From positions 62,001 to 126,000 of the forward strand of contig CAWFYS010000005.1 of NCBI GenBank assembly GCA_963820075.1: a stretch of 64,000 bases of DNA, given 5' to 3'. The position numbers and the translations under genes are program-made. Below, piece after piece: positions 10,027-19,078 of the stretch (the first letter of the stretch is position 1; each line of letters opens with the position of its first letter). Below the pieces are notes generated by a model. The model was not told where the DNA came from and did not search any database. It worked only from the letters and a program-made list of their open reading frames with translations. The DNA comes from Kumtagia sp963820075. GTDB lineage: Bacteria; Pseudomonadota; Alphaproteobacteria; Rhizobiales; Rhizobiaceae.

Positions 10027-10505
10027 ATGCCTGATCTGTTGCTTGAACTTCGCTCCGAGGAAATTCCCGCCCCGCCGCGCGACCGCGGCGCCGCAGGCGC
10101 GAGGACGCGCAAACAAGAAGCAGCATGCGGCTGGAGCGTATAAATGCCTGATCTGCTGCTCGAACTTCGCTCCGAGGAAATTCCTGCCCCGCCGCGCGAC
10201 CGCGGCGCCGCAGGCGCGAGGACGCGCAAACAAGGAAGCAGCATGCGGCTGGAGCGCATAAATGCCTGATTTGTTGCTCGAACTTCGCTCCGAGGAAATT
10301 CCCGCCCCGCCGCGCGACCGCGGCGCCGCAGGCGCGAGGACGCGCAAACAAGGAAGCAGCATGCGGCTGGAGCGCATAAATGCCTGATTTGTTGCTCGAA
10401 CTTCGCTCCGAAGAGATTCCTGCCCCGCCGCGCGGCCGCGGCGCCGCAGGCGCGAGGTCGTGCAAACAAGAAAGCAGCATGCGGCTGGAGCGCATAAATG
10501 CCTGA
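10027..10505 (+). other. Four overlapping leader ORFs upstream of glyS
   Basis: Each repeat unit encodes a short peptide beginning MPDLLLELRSEEIPAPPR. ORF1 (10027-10143, 38 residues) ends TAA directly abutting the ATG of unit 2. In units 2-4 the extra base changes the frame, so ORF2 (10144-10269), ORF3 (10262-10387) and ORF4 (10380-10505) end in a TGA eight bases inside the next unit. Termination thus occurs next to the next start codon, and ORF4 ends just inside glyS at 10498. Translational coupling or attenuation of glyS is possible; alternatively the peptides are inert by-products of duplication. No such peptides are known to me. Confidence 0.6.
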
Positions 10506-10542
10506 TTTGTTGCTCGAACTTCGCTCCGAAGAAATTCCTGCC
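10027..10542 (+). repeat. Tandem array of the glyS start region (four 117-118 bp units plus partial fifth)
   Basis: ATG-containing units begin at 10027, 10144, 10262, 10380 and 10498, spaced 117, 118, 118 and 118 bases. Each starts with the first 15 codons of glyS (MPDLLLELRSEEIPA), then a GC-rich palindromic stretch (CCGCGCGACCGCGGCGCCGC), then a spacer ending GGCTGGAGCG(C/T)ATAA before the next ATG. The last, true glyS copy diverges after about 45 bases. Units differ by a few substitutions and one indel (unit 1 is a base shorter), so copies are not identical. Each carries a GGAG ribosome-binding-like site. Confidence 0.95.
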
Positions 10543-13114
10543 CGCATGCAGCGCAAGGCGGCCGGCGACCTGAAGAAGATGGTCACCGACGGCCTGGTCG
10601 AGGCCGGCCTGACCTATGAGGCGGCGCGCGAATACTGGACGCCGCGCCGTCTGGCGCTCGACATTCGCGGCCTGACCGCGCGTTCCAAGGACGTGCGCGA
10701 GGAGCGGAAGGGCCCAAGCACCAAGGCGCCGGTGCAGGCTGTGCAGGGATTTCTGCGTTCGGCTGGACTAGCGGACATTTCGCAGGCGGAGGTTCAATCG
10801 GATCCCAGGAAGGGCGATTTTTATGTCGCGCGCATCGTCAAGCCGGGCAGGGCGGCGGCGGACATCATTGCCGCGCTGATGCCGGAGGTGATCAAGGCGT
10901 TCCCGTGGCCGAAGTCGATGCGCTGGGGGCCCGCCTCCGGGCCGAAGGGCGCGCGCTATGGCGATGTCGCGGGCCGCGGCGGCGACACGCTGCGCTGGGT
11001 GCGGCCGCTGCAATCGATCGTCTGCATGTTCGGGCCCGAGACAGAGGAGCCGGTGGTGGTCGATTTCGAAATCGACGGAATCCGCGCCGGCAATGTCACC
11101 TACGGACACCGCTTCCACGCGCCGGGCGCGATAGCCGTGCGCCGTTTCGACGATTACGCGGCAAAGCTGGAAGCGGCGAAGGTGATCGTCGACGCCGACC
11201 GGCGCAAGCAGATCATTCTGGCGGACGCCAGAAACCTCGCCTTCGCCAACGGTCTCGATATGGTCGAGGACGAGGGTCTGCTGGAGGAGGTGTCCGGGCT
11301 GGTCGAATGGCCGGTCGTGCTGATGGGCGAATTCGAGGCGGATTTCCTCGACATCCCGTCGGAGGTCATCCGGCTTACCATCCGCGCCAACCAGAAGTGT
11401 TTCGTGACGATGCGACCTGTGGGCGCACAGAGCGAGGCGCCCCCCTCTGCCCTGCCGGGCATCTCCCCCACAAGGGGGGAGATCGGCCGATCGGGGCTGT
11501 CGAACCGCTTCATCCTCACCGCCAACATAGAGGCGAAGGACGGCGGCAGGGAAATCGCCCACGGCAACGGCAAGGTGGTGCGCGCCCGGCTCTCCGATGC
11601 GTTGTACTTCTGGAAGACGGACCAGGCCGATCTGCCCGACCTCGACCGTCTGGAGGCTTCGGCGCAAAAATTCGGCGCTGCGATCTCGATGAAGCCGCTC
11701 GACCAGCGCATGGCCCGCCTCGACCATCTCGGCGTGACGTTTCACGCAAAGCTCGGCACGCAGGGCGAGCGGGTGGAGCGCATCGCGCGGCTCGCGGAGG
11801 AACTGGCGCCGATCGTGGCGCGGTCTTCCCTTGAGGGGGAAATGCTGAGGGCTACGACGCCCCCCTCTGCCCTGCCGGGCATCTCCCCCACAGGGGGGGA
11901 GATTGCCAGCCTCGCCCGCCGCGCCGCTGTTCTCGCCAAGGCCGATCTGCAGACCGAGGTGGTGGGCGAGTTTCCGGAATTGCAGGGCGCGATGGGCCGC
12001 AAATATGCCTTGCTGCAAGGCGAACACGCGTCCGTCGCCGCGGCGATCGAGGAGCACTACAAGCCGCAAGGTCCATCCGACCGCGTGCCGACCGACCCGG
12101 TGTCGGTGGCCGTCGCGCTGGCCGACAAGCTGGATACGCTGGTCGGCTTCTGGGCGATCGACGAGAAGCCCACCGGGCAGCAAGGATCCTTATGCGCTGA
12201 GACGGGCGGCGCTGGGCGTGATCCGGATCGTGGTCGAGAATGGGGTGCGGCTGGAGTCTCAGGTCTGGCTGTACGCTGATACTCGCTGTCGTTTTTCGAG
12301 AATTCATGCGACTATCGCAGAACAGCGCGCAACTGAGCTCAGGGTTGAGGCATCGCCGAATTTCCGACGACAGCCATGCGCGTTGCGCTTCGAAGCACTG
12401 GAGGCGACCGAGATCGGCAATCGGTTCCGGTTCAAGGCAGCGGGCAAGCCGATGAGACTAAAGTCCTAGCCGACCTCCTCTCCTTCTTCCACGATCGCCT
12501 GAAAGTCTATCTCCGCGACAAGGGCGCGCGGCACGATCTGATCGACGCGGTGCTGGCGAGCGCCCCGTCATCCGGCGGCCACCTTCTCCCCGCTGGGGAG
12601 AATAGCGCGTCGGCGCGGCCGGCGACCTCCTCTCCCCGCCGGGGAGAGGGTGGTGAGCGAAGCGAGCCGGGTGAGGGGGCTTCTTCGTCGAACGACGACC
12701 TGCTCACCATCGTCCGCCGCGTCGAGGCGCTGGGCACGTTCCTCGACACCGAGGACGGCAAGAATCTGCTGGCCGGCACCAAGCGCGCCGCCAATATCCT
12801 GGCCGCCGAGGAGAAGAAGGGCACGGCCATCGCCGAGGCCGTCGATCCGGCGCTGTTCCGGGAATCGCAGGAAAAGGCGCTGTTCGCAAAATTGAACGAG
12901 GCCGAAGCGCAAGCCGGGGAGGCGATCCAGAAGGAGAACTTCTCCGCCGCCATGCGGGCGCTCAGCGCGCTGCGGGAACCGGTCGACACGTTCTTCGACA
13001 AGGTTCTCGTCAACGACGAGGATTTGGCGGTGCGCGCCAACCGTCTGGCGCTGCTTGCGCGCATCCGCGCCGCGACCGGCCAGGTCGCGGATTTCTCGCA
13101 GGATCGCCGGGTAA
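10498..13114 (+). CDS. glyS: Glycyl-tRNA synthetase beta subunit (insertions and frameshifts)
   Basis: The beta subunit binds tRNA-Gly and is required with GlyQ for charging. Family blocks run from MPDLLLELRSEEIPARMQRKA through WPKSMRWG, NRFILTANIEA and ADLQTEVVGEFPELQG to the C-terminal FFHDRLKVYLRDKGARHDLIDA and NDEDLAVRANRLALLARI. Frame changes lie near 12178 (extra C, GGGCAGCAAGG), 12449 (one base missing) and 13099 (extra C, TCGCAGG); restoring the last gives the normal ending FSRIAG and TAA 13112-13114. Three in-frame palindromic insertions (11439-11483, 11859-11903, 12571-12681) add segments absent from the family. Length is therefore above normal, about 870 codons. It follows the tandem start array. 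Confidence 0.93.
11439..11483 (+). repeat. Palindromic repeat inserted in frame in glyS (copy 1)
   Basis: A 45-base element encoding APPSALPGISPTRGEI inside GlyS, just before LSNRFILTANIEA. It ends in a hairpin ATCTCCCCC/GGGGGGAGAT. It differs at one base from the copy at 11859, exactly 420 bases (140 codons) away, so both are read in the same frame. The added residues fall between conserved blocks, probably in a surface loop. Confidence 0.88.
11859..11903 (+). repeat. Palindromic repeat inserted in frame in glyS (copy 2)
   Basis: Second copy of the same 45-base element, encoding PPSALPGISPTGGEI between LAPIVAR and the ARRAAVLAKADLQTE block. It is preceded by about 12 further non-family residues (SSLEGEMLRATT), so the whole inserted tract is somewhat longer than the shared core. 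Same reading frame and same hairpin as copy 1. Confidence 0.88.
12571..12681 (+). repeat. Larger palindromic repeat inserted in frame in glyS (copy 3, different type)
   Basis: About 110 bases with two stem-loops, CTTCTCCCCGCTGGGGAGAA and CCTCTCCCCGCCGGGGAGAGG, followed by GGTGAGCGAAGCGAGCC. It encodes a Gly/Ser/Arg/Pro-rich tract (GGHLLPAGENS ... SPRRGEGGERSEPGEG) between LIDAVLAS and NDDLLTIVRRVEAL, which are adjacent in normal GlyS. It is related to the intergenic CCTCTCC...GGAGAGG elements at 8660 and 13225 and stays open in the glyS frame. Confidence 0.85.
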
Positions 13115-13224
13115 GCCAACTTTACCGACAGTTTTTGTCCTTCGGGTCTGGTTCCGCCGAAAAATCGGCAGCCACTTTCTCGGGGCGATCGTCGCTCAGG
13201 CTCTATGGTGGCCGCGGGCCTCCT

Positions 13225-13438
13225 CGGAGAGGTGGCTTGAAGCAAGACGGAGAGGGCTCTCGTAACTGACGGAGCTCGCGGCTTCGGCGTCGCTCGCTCT
13301 GGCCGCTTCGGGCGGCCTCTGCTCCGGCACCTCTCCCCACGCTGCGCTGGGGCGAGGAAACGCCGGCCGGGCTGCCTGGCGTCCTTCCTCGCCCGCGCAG
13401 GGGGAGAGGTGGCTTGCGAAGCAAGACGGAGAGGGGGG
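13225..13438. repeat. Rhizobial intergenic palindromic repeats downstream of glyS
   Basis: The 450-base gap 13115-13564 is filled largely by this element. Two copies of GGAGAGGTGGCTTG(CG)AAGCAAGACGGAGAGGG-like sequence lie near 13227 and 13401, with an inverted CACCTCTCCCCACGCTGCGC / GCGCAGGGGGAGAGGTG pair between them. No gene is seen in the gap. It is the same family as 8660-8799, so the glyQS locus is flanked on both sides by these elements and carries one inside. Confidence 0.8.
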
Positions 13439-13564
13439 CCGAACCGCCATTCGTTAGCCCGAGTTCCAGGCGGATGGCCTGGACGGCAACATTGCCGCGA
13501 ACTGGTACGCGAGGTCGAAATGCGGTCGGAGCCATGATTGCGCTGGCAAATCGGGGGCTGACAA

Positions 13565-14530
13565 TTGGTGGCTGAAGTGATTGCCGCGCGCGACGCGATG
13601 GATGCGGCGCTGGCGCTGCTATCCGCCGGCGAGGTCGTCGCCGTGCCCACCGAGACGGTATACGGGCTGGCCGGCGACGCCACCAGCGGGCAGGCGGTGG
13701 CGCGCATCTTCGAGGCGAAAGGCCGGCCGCGCTTCAACCCGCTGATCGCCCATGTCGGCTCGATCGAAATGGCGAACGACATCGCGGTCTTCGATCCGCT
13801 ATCGCGCCTGCTGGCGGAAAAATTCTGGCCGGGGCCGCTCACCCTCGTCCTGCCGCTGCGCCCCGGATCCGGCATCCACCCGCTGGCTACCGCCGGACTG
13901 GACACGGTCGCGCTCAGGATGCCGCGCGGCTTCGCCGCCGGGCTGATCGGGCGTTTCGGCCGGCCGGTCGCCGCGCCCAGCGCGAACCGCTCGGGCCGCA
14001 TCAGCGCCACGACGGCGCAAGCGGTCGCGGATGATCTTGGCGACCGCATTCGCCTCGTCGTCGACGGCGGGGCGACGCCGGTAGGCGTCGAATCGACCAT
14101 CGTCAAGGTCGAAGCCGGCGTGCCGCGCCTGCTCAGGCCCGGCGGCGTGGCGGCCGAGGAGATCGAGGCGCTGCTCGGCCGGCCGCTGGCAAGGCGCGAC
14201 AACGCCGCGATCGAAGCGCCCGGCATGATGACGTCGCACTACGCGCCGCGCGCGGCGATGCGGCTCGATGTGGCGGAGGTTCGGCCCGGCGAGGCGCTGC
14301 TGGCCTTCGGGCCGGCGCGGGCCGTGGGTTCGGACCGCGCGGCGGCGATCCGCAATCTTTCCGAGCGAGGCGACCTGCGCGAGGCCGCCGCCAATCTCTT
14401 CACCTATCTGAAGGAATTGGACGGGCTCGGCACGGCATCCATCGCCGTGGAGCCCGTGCCGGAAACGGGATTGGGCGAGGCTATCAACGACCGGCTGGCG
14501 CGCGCCGCGGCACCGCGCGAAACCGGCTGA
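13565..14530 (+). CDS. L-threonylcarbamoyladenylate synthase (Sua5/TsaC type)
   Basis: This enzyme makes threonylcarbamoyl-AMP from threonine, bicarbonate and ATP for the t6A37 tRNA modification. The YrdC fold is clear: PTETVYGLAGDA near residue 27, KGRPRFNPL, and the nucleotide-binding APSANRSGRIS near 139. The length of 321 residues and the linker EAPGMMTSHYAPRA followed by a C-terminal domain identify the long Sua5 form rather than short TsaC. The start is TTG 13565 or GTG 13568. The frame is intact. The FAD oxidase gene follows 12 bases later, so an operon is likely. Confidence 0.93.
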   Translation: MVAEVIAARDAMDAALALLSAGEVVAVPTETVYGLAGDATSGQAVARIFEAKGRPRFNPLIAHVGSIEMANDIAVFDPLSRLLAEKFWPGPLTLVLPLRPGSGIHPLATAGLDTVALRMPRGFAAGLIGRFGRPVAAPSANRSGRISATTAQAVADDLGDRIRLVVDGGATPVGVESTIVKVEAGVPRLLRPGGVAAEEIEALLGRPLARRDNAAIEAPGMMTSHYAPRAAMRLDVAEVRPGEALLAFGPARAVGSDRAAAIRNLSERGDLREAAANLFTYLKELDGLGTASIAVEPVPETGLGEAINDRLARAAAPRETG

Positions 14531-14542
14531 AGGGAGGACTGC

Positions 14543-15978
14543 ATGTCCGTTGGCGACCTCGACGATGCGTCGTTTCAGAGCCTGCTGGACCGCTTCGCGG
14601 CCATCGTCGGCGAAGCGCACGCGCTGCGCGACGATGGCGACATCGGTCCTTACGTCGAAGAGCGGCGCGGCCTTTACCCCGGCCTGTCGCGGCTGGTGCT
14701 GAAACCCGGCAGCGTCGAGGAGGTAAGCCGCATCCTGAGGCTCGCCAGCGAGACCGGCATCGGCGTCGTGCCGCAGGGCGGCAATACGGGGCTGGTCGGC
14801 GGCGGCGTTCCGGACCGTTCGGGCCGGCAGATCGTGCTGTCCTTGTCGCGGCTCAACCGCATCCGCGAGATCGACACATTGTCGAACACTATCACCGCCG
14901 AAGCCGGCGTCATCCTGCAGAAGCTGCACGATGCGGCGGAACAGGCCGAGCGGCTGTTTCCGCTGTCGCTCGCCTCGCAGGGTTCGTGCGAGATCGGCGG
15001 CAATCTTTCCACCAATGCCGGCGGCACGGCGGTGCTGGCCTATGGCAATGCGCGCGAACTCTGCCTAGGCGTGGAGGTCGTGCTGCCGACCGGCGAAGTG
15101 CTGGACGATTTGCGCAAGCTCAAGAAGGACAACACCGGCTACGATCTGAAGAACCTTTTCATCGGCGCGGAGGGAACGCTGGGCGTCATCACCGCGGCGG
15201 TGCTGAAGCTCTATCCGAAGCCGCGCGGCAAGGAGGTTGCTTTCGCTGGCCTGGCATCGCCGCGCGCGGCGCTCGACCTGTTCAACCGCGCTCTGGAGAG
15301 GGCCGGCTCCGGCCTGACCGCGTTCGAGCTCATCGGCGCCCGGCCGTTGTCCTTCGCGCTTCGCCACATGCCGGCCTCGAAGGCGCCGCTGGCGGCCGAC
15401 TGGCCATGGCTGGCGCTTGTGGAGATATCCTCGAACCGTTCGGCCGAGGAAGCCCGCTCGACCATTGAAGAGATTTTGGCCGAGGCGCTCGAGGCGGAAC
15501 TCGTCGGCGACGCCGTGGTCGCGGCGAATCTGGCGCAGGCGAACGCCTTCTGGCAGTTGCGGGAGGACATTTCGGATGCGCAGCGGCTGGAAGGCGCCTC
15601 GATCAAGCATGATATTTCGGTGCCGGTCGCCTCGATCCCGATCTTCATCGAGCGTGCCGGCGAGGCAGTGAGGTCGGTCAGCGCCGAAGCGCGCGTCGTC
15701 TGCTTCGGCCATATGGGCGACGGCAACCTGCACTACAACGTGTCGCAGCCGGCCGGGGTGATTCACAACTGTTCCTTTCGCTCTACCGGCCGATGAACAA
15801 GGCCGTGCACGATATAGTCCGCGCGCTTGGCGGCTCGATTTCGGCCGAACACGGCATAGGTCAATTGAAAAGGGATGAACTGGCCGCCACGGCACCCGCC
15901 GTCGGGCTGGACCTCATGCGGCGGATCAAGAAGGACTTCGATCCGGCGGGCATCATGAACCCCGGCAAGGTCCTCTGA
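14543..15978 (+). CDS. FAD-binding 2-hydroxyacid oxidase/dehydrogenase, GlcD/D2HGDH type (one frameshift)
   Basis: A flavoprotein of about 478 residues, likely oxidising a D-2-hydroxyacid such as D-2-hydroxyglutarate or D-lactate. The N-terminal PCMH-type FAD domain has VPQGGNTGLVGGGVP and GGNLSTNAGGTAVLAYGN. The C-terminal domain has the metal/substrate motif HMGDGNLHYN and EHGIGQLKRDEL. The frame breaks near 15755: after QPAG, one missing G turns GTGGATTC into GTGATTC. The remaining 70 residues (RPMNKAVHDIVRALGG ... NPGKVL) are read one frame over to TGA 15976-15978. Substrate cannot be assigned from sequence. Confidence 0.88.
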
Positions 15979-16415
15979 CAGCGCGGCTTTCGGCTGTCCT
16001 TTTGCAGGTCGCGGATCGCATACAGGCTCGGAAAATTCCAAAGACAAACAAGCGTGGCATTCGCTCGCGCTCCCGATCCTGTCGTGCTCGAAATCGCATG
16101 GGGCGGCTTCGAACCAGCGCGAACTGGCGGTTTCAGTCGGAGCCGGCTCGCTGGCCGGCTCTTTCGGCGGAGTCTTTCCAGTCATGGCGGGGCAGATATT
16201 CATACGTTGCCCGACAATTGCGTTGATCCGCCAGAAGACCCGCTCAACACAGTAGAAAAATCGCGCAGTGGTCCTGCGGCGCGTTTCAAAATATGCATCT
16301 TCCGTTATTGGACCTGTTGTCAACGATTGGATACCGGTGGCCGTATCTTCTGCATTTGCCACGGTATAACCTGTGAAGCATGGCGGGTGTTAGTAGCAAA
16401 AGGAGGATAGCACTA
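15979..16415. other. Intergenic region upstream of sulfatase 1
   Basis: A 437-base gap. An opposite-strand frame extends through it into the FAD gene, but its composition looks like a shadow and it has no family features. AT-richer sequence at 16245-16320 probably holds the sulfatase promoter. A clear AAAGGAGG Shine-Dalgarno at about 16398-16405 sits before ATG 16416. No repeat or RNA gene was recognised. Confidence 0.5.
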
Positions 16416-18095
16416 ATGGGTATGAGAAGTGGGAAACCCTTCGCGCTTGCCATTGCATTGGCGTGCAGTGTCTTTGCGCCAGCGCAGGCTCAGGACCAGA
16501 CCAAGCCCAACATCCTGGTTATCATGGGAGACGATGTCGGCTGGTTCAATATCGGCGCCTACCATCGGGGCATCATGTCCGGGAAAACGCCCAGCCTCGA
16601 CAGGCTGGCGTCCGAGGGCATGATGTTTACGGACTATTATGCCGAAGCAAGCTGCACTGCGGGCCGGGCAAGCTTCATCACAGGTGAAATCCCGCTGCGC
16701 ACGGGCTTGACGACTGTCGGTCAGGCGGGCGCGGACGTTGGCATGCCCGCGCAAGCCGCGACCATCGCCGCCGCCCTCAAGACCGAGGGCTACGCCACCG
16801 GCCAGTTCGGCAAGAACCATCTCGGCGATCTGAACAAATTCCTGCCGACGCTGCACGGCTTCGACGAGTTCTTCGGCTACCTCTACCACCTCGACGCGAT
16901 GTCGGACCCCTATTGGTACTCGTTTCCGAATGACCAGTCGTACCGTGACAAGGTGGGACCGCGCAATCTGCTGCATACATTCGCGACCGACACGGACGAC
17001 GCGACCGAGCAGCCGCGATGGGGCAAGATCGGCAAGCAGAGGATTGTCGACGAGGGTCCCCTGGCGCCATACCCGGACATGTCCGACGTGCCGAACATGC
17101 ACGACATCATGCCCAAGGCGAAATACGACATGACCACCTTCGACGAAGTGCTGGTCAAGTCGTCCTGCGATTTCATGGACAAGGCCAAGACGGACGGCAA
17201 ACCGTTCTTTGTCTGGCACAACACGACACGCATGCACGTCTGGACATTCCTTTCGCCCAAGTACCAGGCGATGATGAACAGCGACAGCAACTATGGTCTC
17301 GAAGAGGCCGGAATGGCGCAGATGGACGACAGTATCGGCGCCCTGCTGAAATGCGTGGAGGATGCTGGCGAGACGGACAACACGATCGTCATTTTCACGA
17401 CCGACAATGGCGCCGAAGTGTTCACCTGGCCCGACGGCGGCATGACTCCGTTCAAGGGCACCAAGGGCACGGTGATGGAAGGCGGCTTCCGCGCGCCCGC
17501 CATCATCCGCTGGCCGGGCAAAGTCAAGCCGGGCACGGTCGAGAACGGCATCTTCTCGGCGCTGGACTGGTTCCCCACGCTCGTGGCGGCCGCCGGCAAT
17601 CCCGACATCACCGACCAGTTGCTGAAGGGCGTGAAGCTGGGTGATGCGACCTACAAGAACCACCTTGACGGCTACAACCAGTTGGACTTGTTGCTGGGCA
17701 AGTCGCCATCCGCGCGCAACGAATTCTTCTACTTCGGCGGCCCTCAACTGGGTGCCGTTCGCATCGGGAACTTCAAGTACCAGTTCTACCAGCAGCCGCA
17801 GGGATGGCCTGGTGCCAAGGTGACGACCGACATGCCCACCATGGTCAATATCCGCCAGGACCCATTCGAACGGACACCATCAATCGGCGGCCAAAGCCTC
17901 AATGACCTCGGCGGAGGCTACATGAACGACTTTTATGCGCGCGAGTTCTGGCGGTTCGTGTCCGTTCAGGAGGAGGTCGCGAAACTGGCCCTTACGGCGA
18001 TCGACTACCCGCCGATGCAGGACCCGGCCTCCTTCAACCTCGAAGCCGTGAAAAGGCAGATCGACGCGGCGATCAAGAACAAGCCGGGCAATTAG
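16416..18095 (+). CDS. Exported arylsulfatase-family protein (sulfatase 1)
   Basis: A sulfatase-fold hydrolase of about 559 residues. The signal peptide is MGMRSGKPFALAIALACSVFAPAQAQ. Metal-binding MGDDVGW follows at about residue 40, then the modification motif SCTAGRASFITG, where the Cys of CTAGR would be converted to formylglycine. GKNHLGD and FTTDNGAE are further active-site blocks. The frame is open upstream to 16380, but the AAAGGAGG site favours ATG 16416. The gene is monocistronic and ends in a good terminator. A paralogue is at 36610-38326. Alanine in place of the usual proline of CxPxR is seen in both. No maturase gene is in the window, and the substrate is unknown. Confidence 0.92.
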   Translation: MGMRSGKPFALAIALACSVFAPAQAQDQTKPNILVIMGDDVGWFNIGAYHRGIMSGKTPSLDRLASEGMMFTDYYAEASCTAGRASFITGEIPLRTGLTTVGQAGADVGMPAQAATIAAALKTEGYATGQFGKNHLGDLNKFLPTLHGFDEFFGYLYHLDAMSDPYWYSFPNDQSYRDKVGPRNLLHTFATDTDDATEQPRWGKIGKQRIVDEGPLAPYPDMSDVPNMHDIMPKAKYDMTTFDEVLVKSSCDFMDKAKTDGKPFFVWHNTTRMHVWTFLSPKYQAMMNSDSNYGLEEAGMAQMDDSIGALLKCVEDAGETDNTIVIFTTDNGAEVFTWPDGGMTPFKGTKGTVMEGGFRAPAIIRWPGKVKPGTVENGIFSALDWFPTLVAAAGNPDITDQLLKGVKLGDATYKNHLDGYNQLDLLLGKSPSARNEFFYFGGPQLGAVRIGNFKYQFYQQPQGWPGAKVTTDMPTMVNIRQDPFERTPSIGGQSLNDLGGGYMNDFYAREFWRFVSVQEEVAKLALTAIDYPPMQDPASFNLEAVKRQIDAAIKNKPGN

Positions 18096-18113
18096 GGCAA
18101 CAGCTATTAACCA

Positions 18114-18145
18114 GACGGGCGGCCTACCGGGCCGTCCGTTTTTTG
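18114..18145 (+). terminator. Rho-independent terminator after sulfatase 1
   Basis: A stem of about 10 bp, ACGGGCGGCC / GGCCGTCCGT with one G-T pair, loop TACCG, followed directly by TTTTTTG. It begins 20 bases after the sulfatase stop codon. Confidence 0.85.
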
Positions 18146-18490
18146 TCCGGATCGAGCCCGCCGGCCGCGCATGTGAGGAGGAATCGCGGCATCAACAGTC
18201 GCGGCGTGACTGATGCCAGCGGCCCCTCGTTGCAAGCGAGTTCACAGTTGGGAAATGCCGCCGTACGAATTCGCGCACCGGAATTTACCTTCCGTTGAGA
18301 TCCGTTTCTCAATCCTTGAACAGCGTTGCACTCCGCTAACCATTTGGCGGATCAGCAAAATTTAACCGACTTTCTAAGGCCGCCGGTAAGGCGCCGATGT
18401 GTACTCTCGCCAGCATAAGAAGCCCGGGAAAAGCCGGGGCTGGGAGACCGGAACACCGGCTCTCGAGAGATGCAGGGCAAAGGCAATCAG
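18146..18490. other. Intergenic region upstream of the DUF6101 gene
   Basis: 345 bases with no convincing gene. A 62-codon minus-strand frame at 18124-18312 overlaps the terminator and is rejected. AT-richer sequence at 18330-18385 (ATTTGGCGGATCAGCAAAATTTAACC) may hold the promoter of the next gene. Confidence 0.45.
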
Positions 18491-19063
18491 ATGAGCACGA
18501 ATACCGGACTGAAGCCAGTCTGGGCGGGGCGCAGCATGCGTCTCGACCCTTCCCGCCTGCCGCAAGTGGTAAGCTTTGCGACACGCGACGATTTCGGCGA
18601 TGTCACCTTCACGATCGACCATCGCGGCGCCGTTCTGCGCCGTCTGCTCGACATGAGCGGCCTGCCGGTGACGGTGGCGTTGCCGGCGCGCGCCTTTCGC
18701 GGCGTGGCGGCACGCGCCATGCAGGACGATCAAGGCAATGTCACCGTGACGCTCGAACTCATGCATCGCGATCCGATGCTGTCGGTGCCGCTGCTGGTCG
18801 CGCACGATCTGGATGACGTAGCCGCCGACTGGCGCGCCTGGTCGGCGGCCTACAAGCTGCCCATGCTGCTCGTCGAGGCCGATGGCGTGGCGCGCTCGCT
18901 GGAGGAATCGCTCGGCGCGGCGATCCGGACGCAGCCGCCCAAGGCGCGGCGCCAGGGCCGTCCCACGACTCCGCGCCGTCCCCGCTTTCTCATGCGCCGC
19001 AGGACCGGAAATTCCGGTCTGCGCCTGGTGGTGCAGGGCCACGAGATCATCGCGCCAGTTTGA
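18491..19063 (+). CDS. DUF6101 family protein
   Basis: A conserved 190-residue protein of unknown function typical of Hyphomicrobiales. It contains a compact N-terminal domain (WAGRSMRLDPSRLPQVVSF, VTFTIDHRGAVLRR) and a strongly basic C-terminal tail (KARRQGRPTTPRRPRFLMRRR) that could contact nucleic acid or phospholipid. ATG 18491 is chosen because family similarity starts at about residue 8. It is convergent with ubiA, the two stops being 15 bases apart. No catalytic motif is visible. Confidence 0.8.
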   Translation: MSTNTGLKPVWAGRSMRLDPSRLPQVVSFATRDDFGDVTFTIDHRGAVLRRLLDMSGLPVTVALPARAFRGVAARAMQDDQGNVTVTLELMHRDPMLSVPLLVAHDLDDVAADWRAWSAAYKLPMLLVEADGVARSLEESLGAAIRTQPPKARRQGRPTTPRRPRFLMRRRTGNSGLRLVVQGHEIIAPV

Positions 19064-19078
19064 AGCGGGCCCGCGCTC

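Noticed and set aside
10027..10542. CRISPR-like or satellite array
   Set aside because: Units are 117-118 bp with no spacer/repeat alternation, and each contains the glyS start; this is a tandem duplication.
9622..10590. Long minus-strand frames with a repeated 39-residue unit across the glyS start array
   Set aside because: They are the mirror image of the plus-strand tandem repeat; a 117-118 bp period keeps frames open. No start signal or family supports them.
15763..16362. Minus-strand ORF overlapping the end of the FAD oxidase gene
   Set aside because: Its C-terminal half is the antisense of a conserved gene and the rest shows no family features or ribosome-binding site.
18124..18312. 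Minus-strand 62-codon ORF after sulfatase 1
   Set aside because: It overlaps the terminator stem and has no recognisable features.
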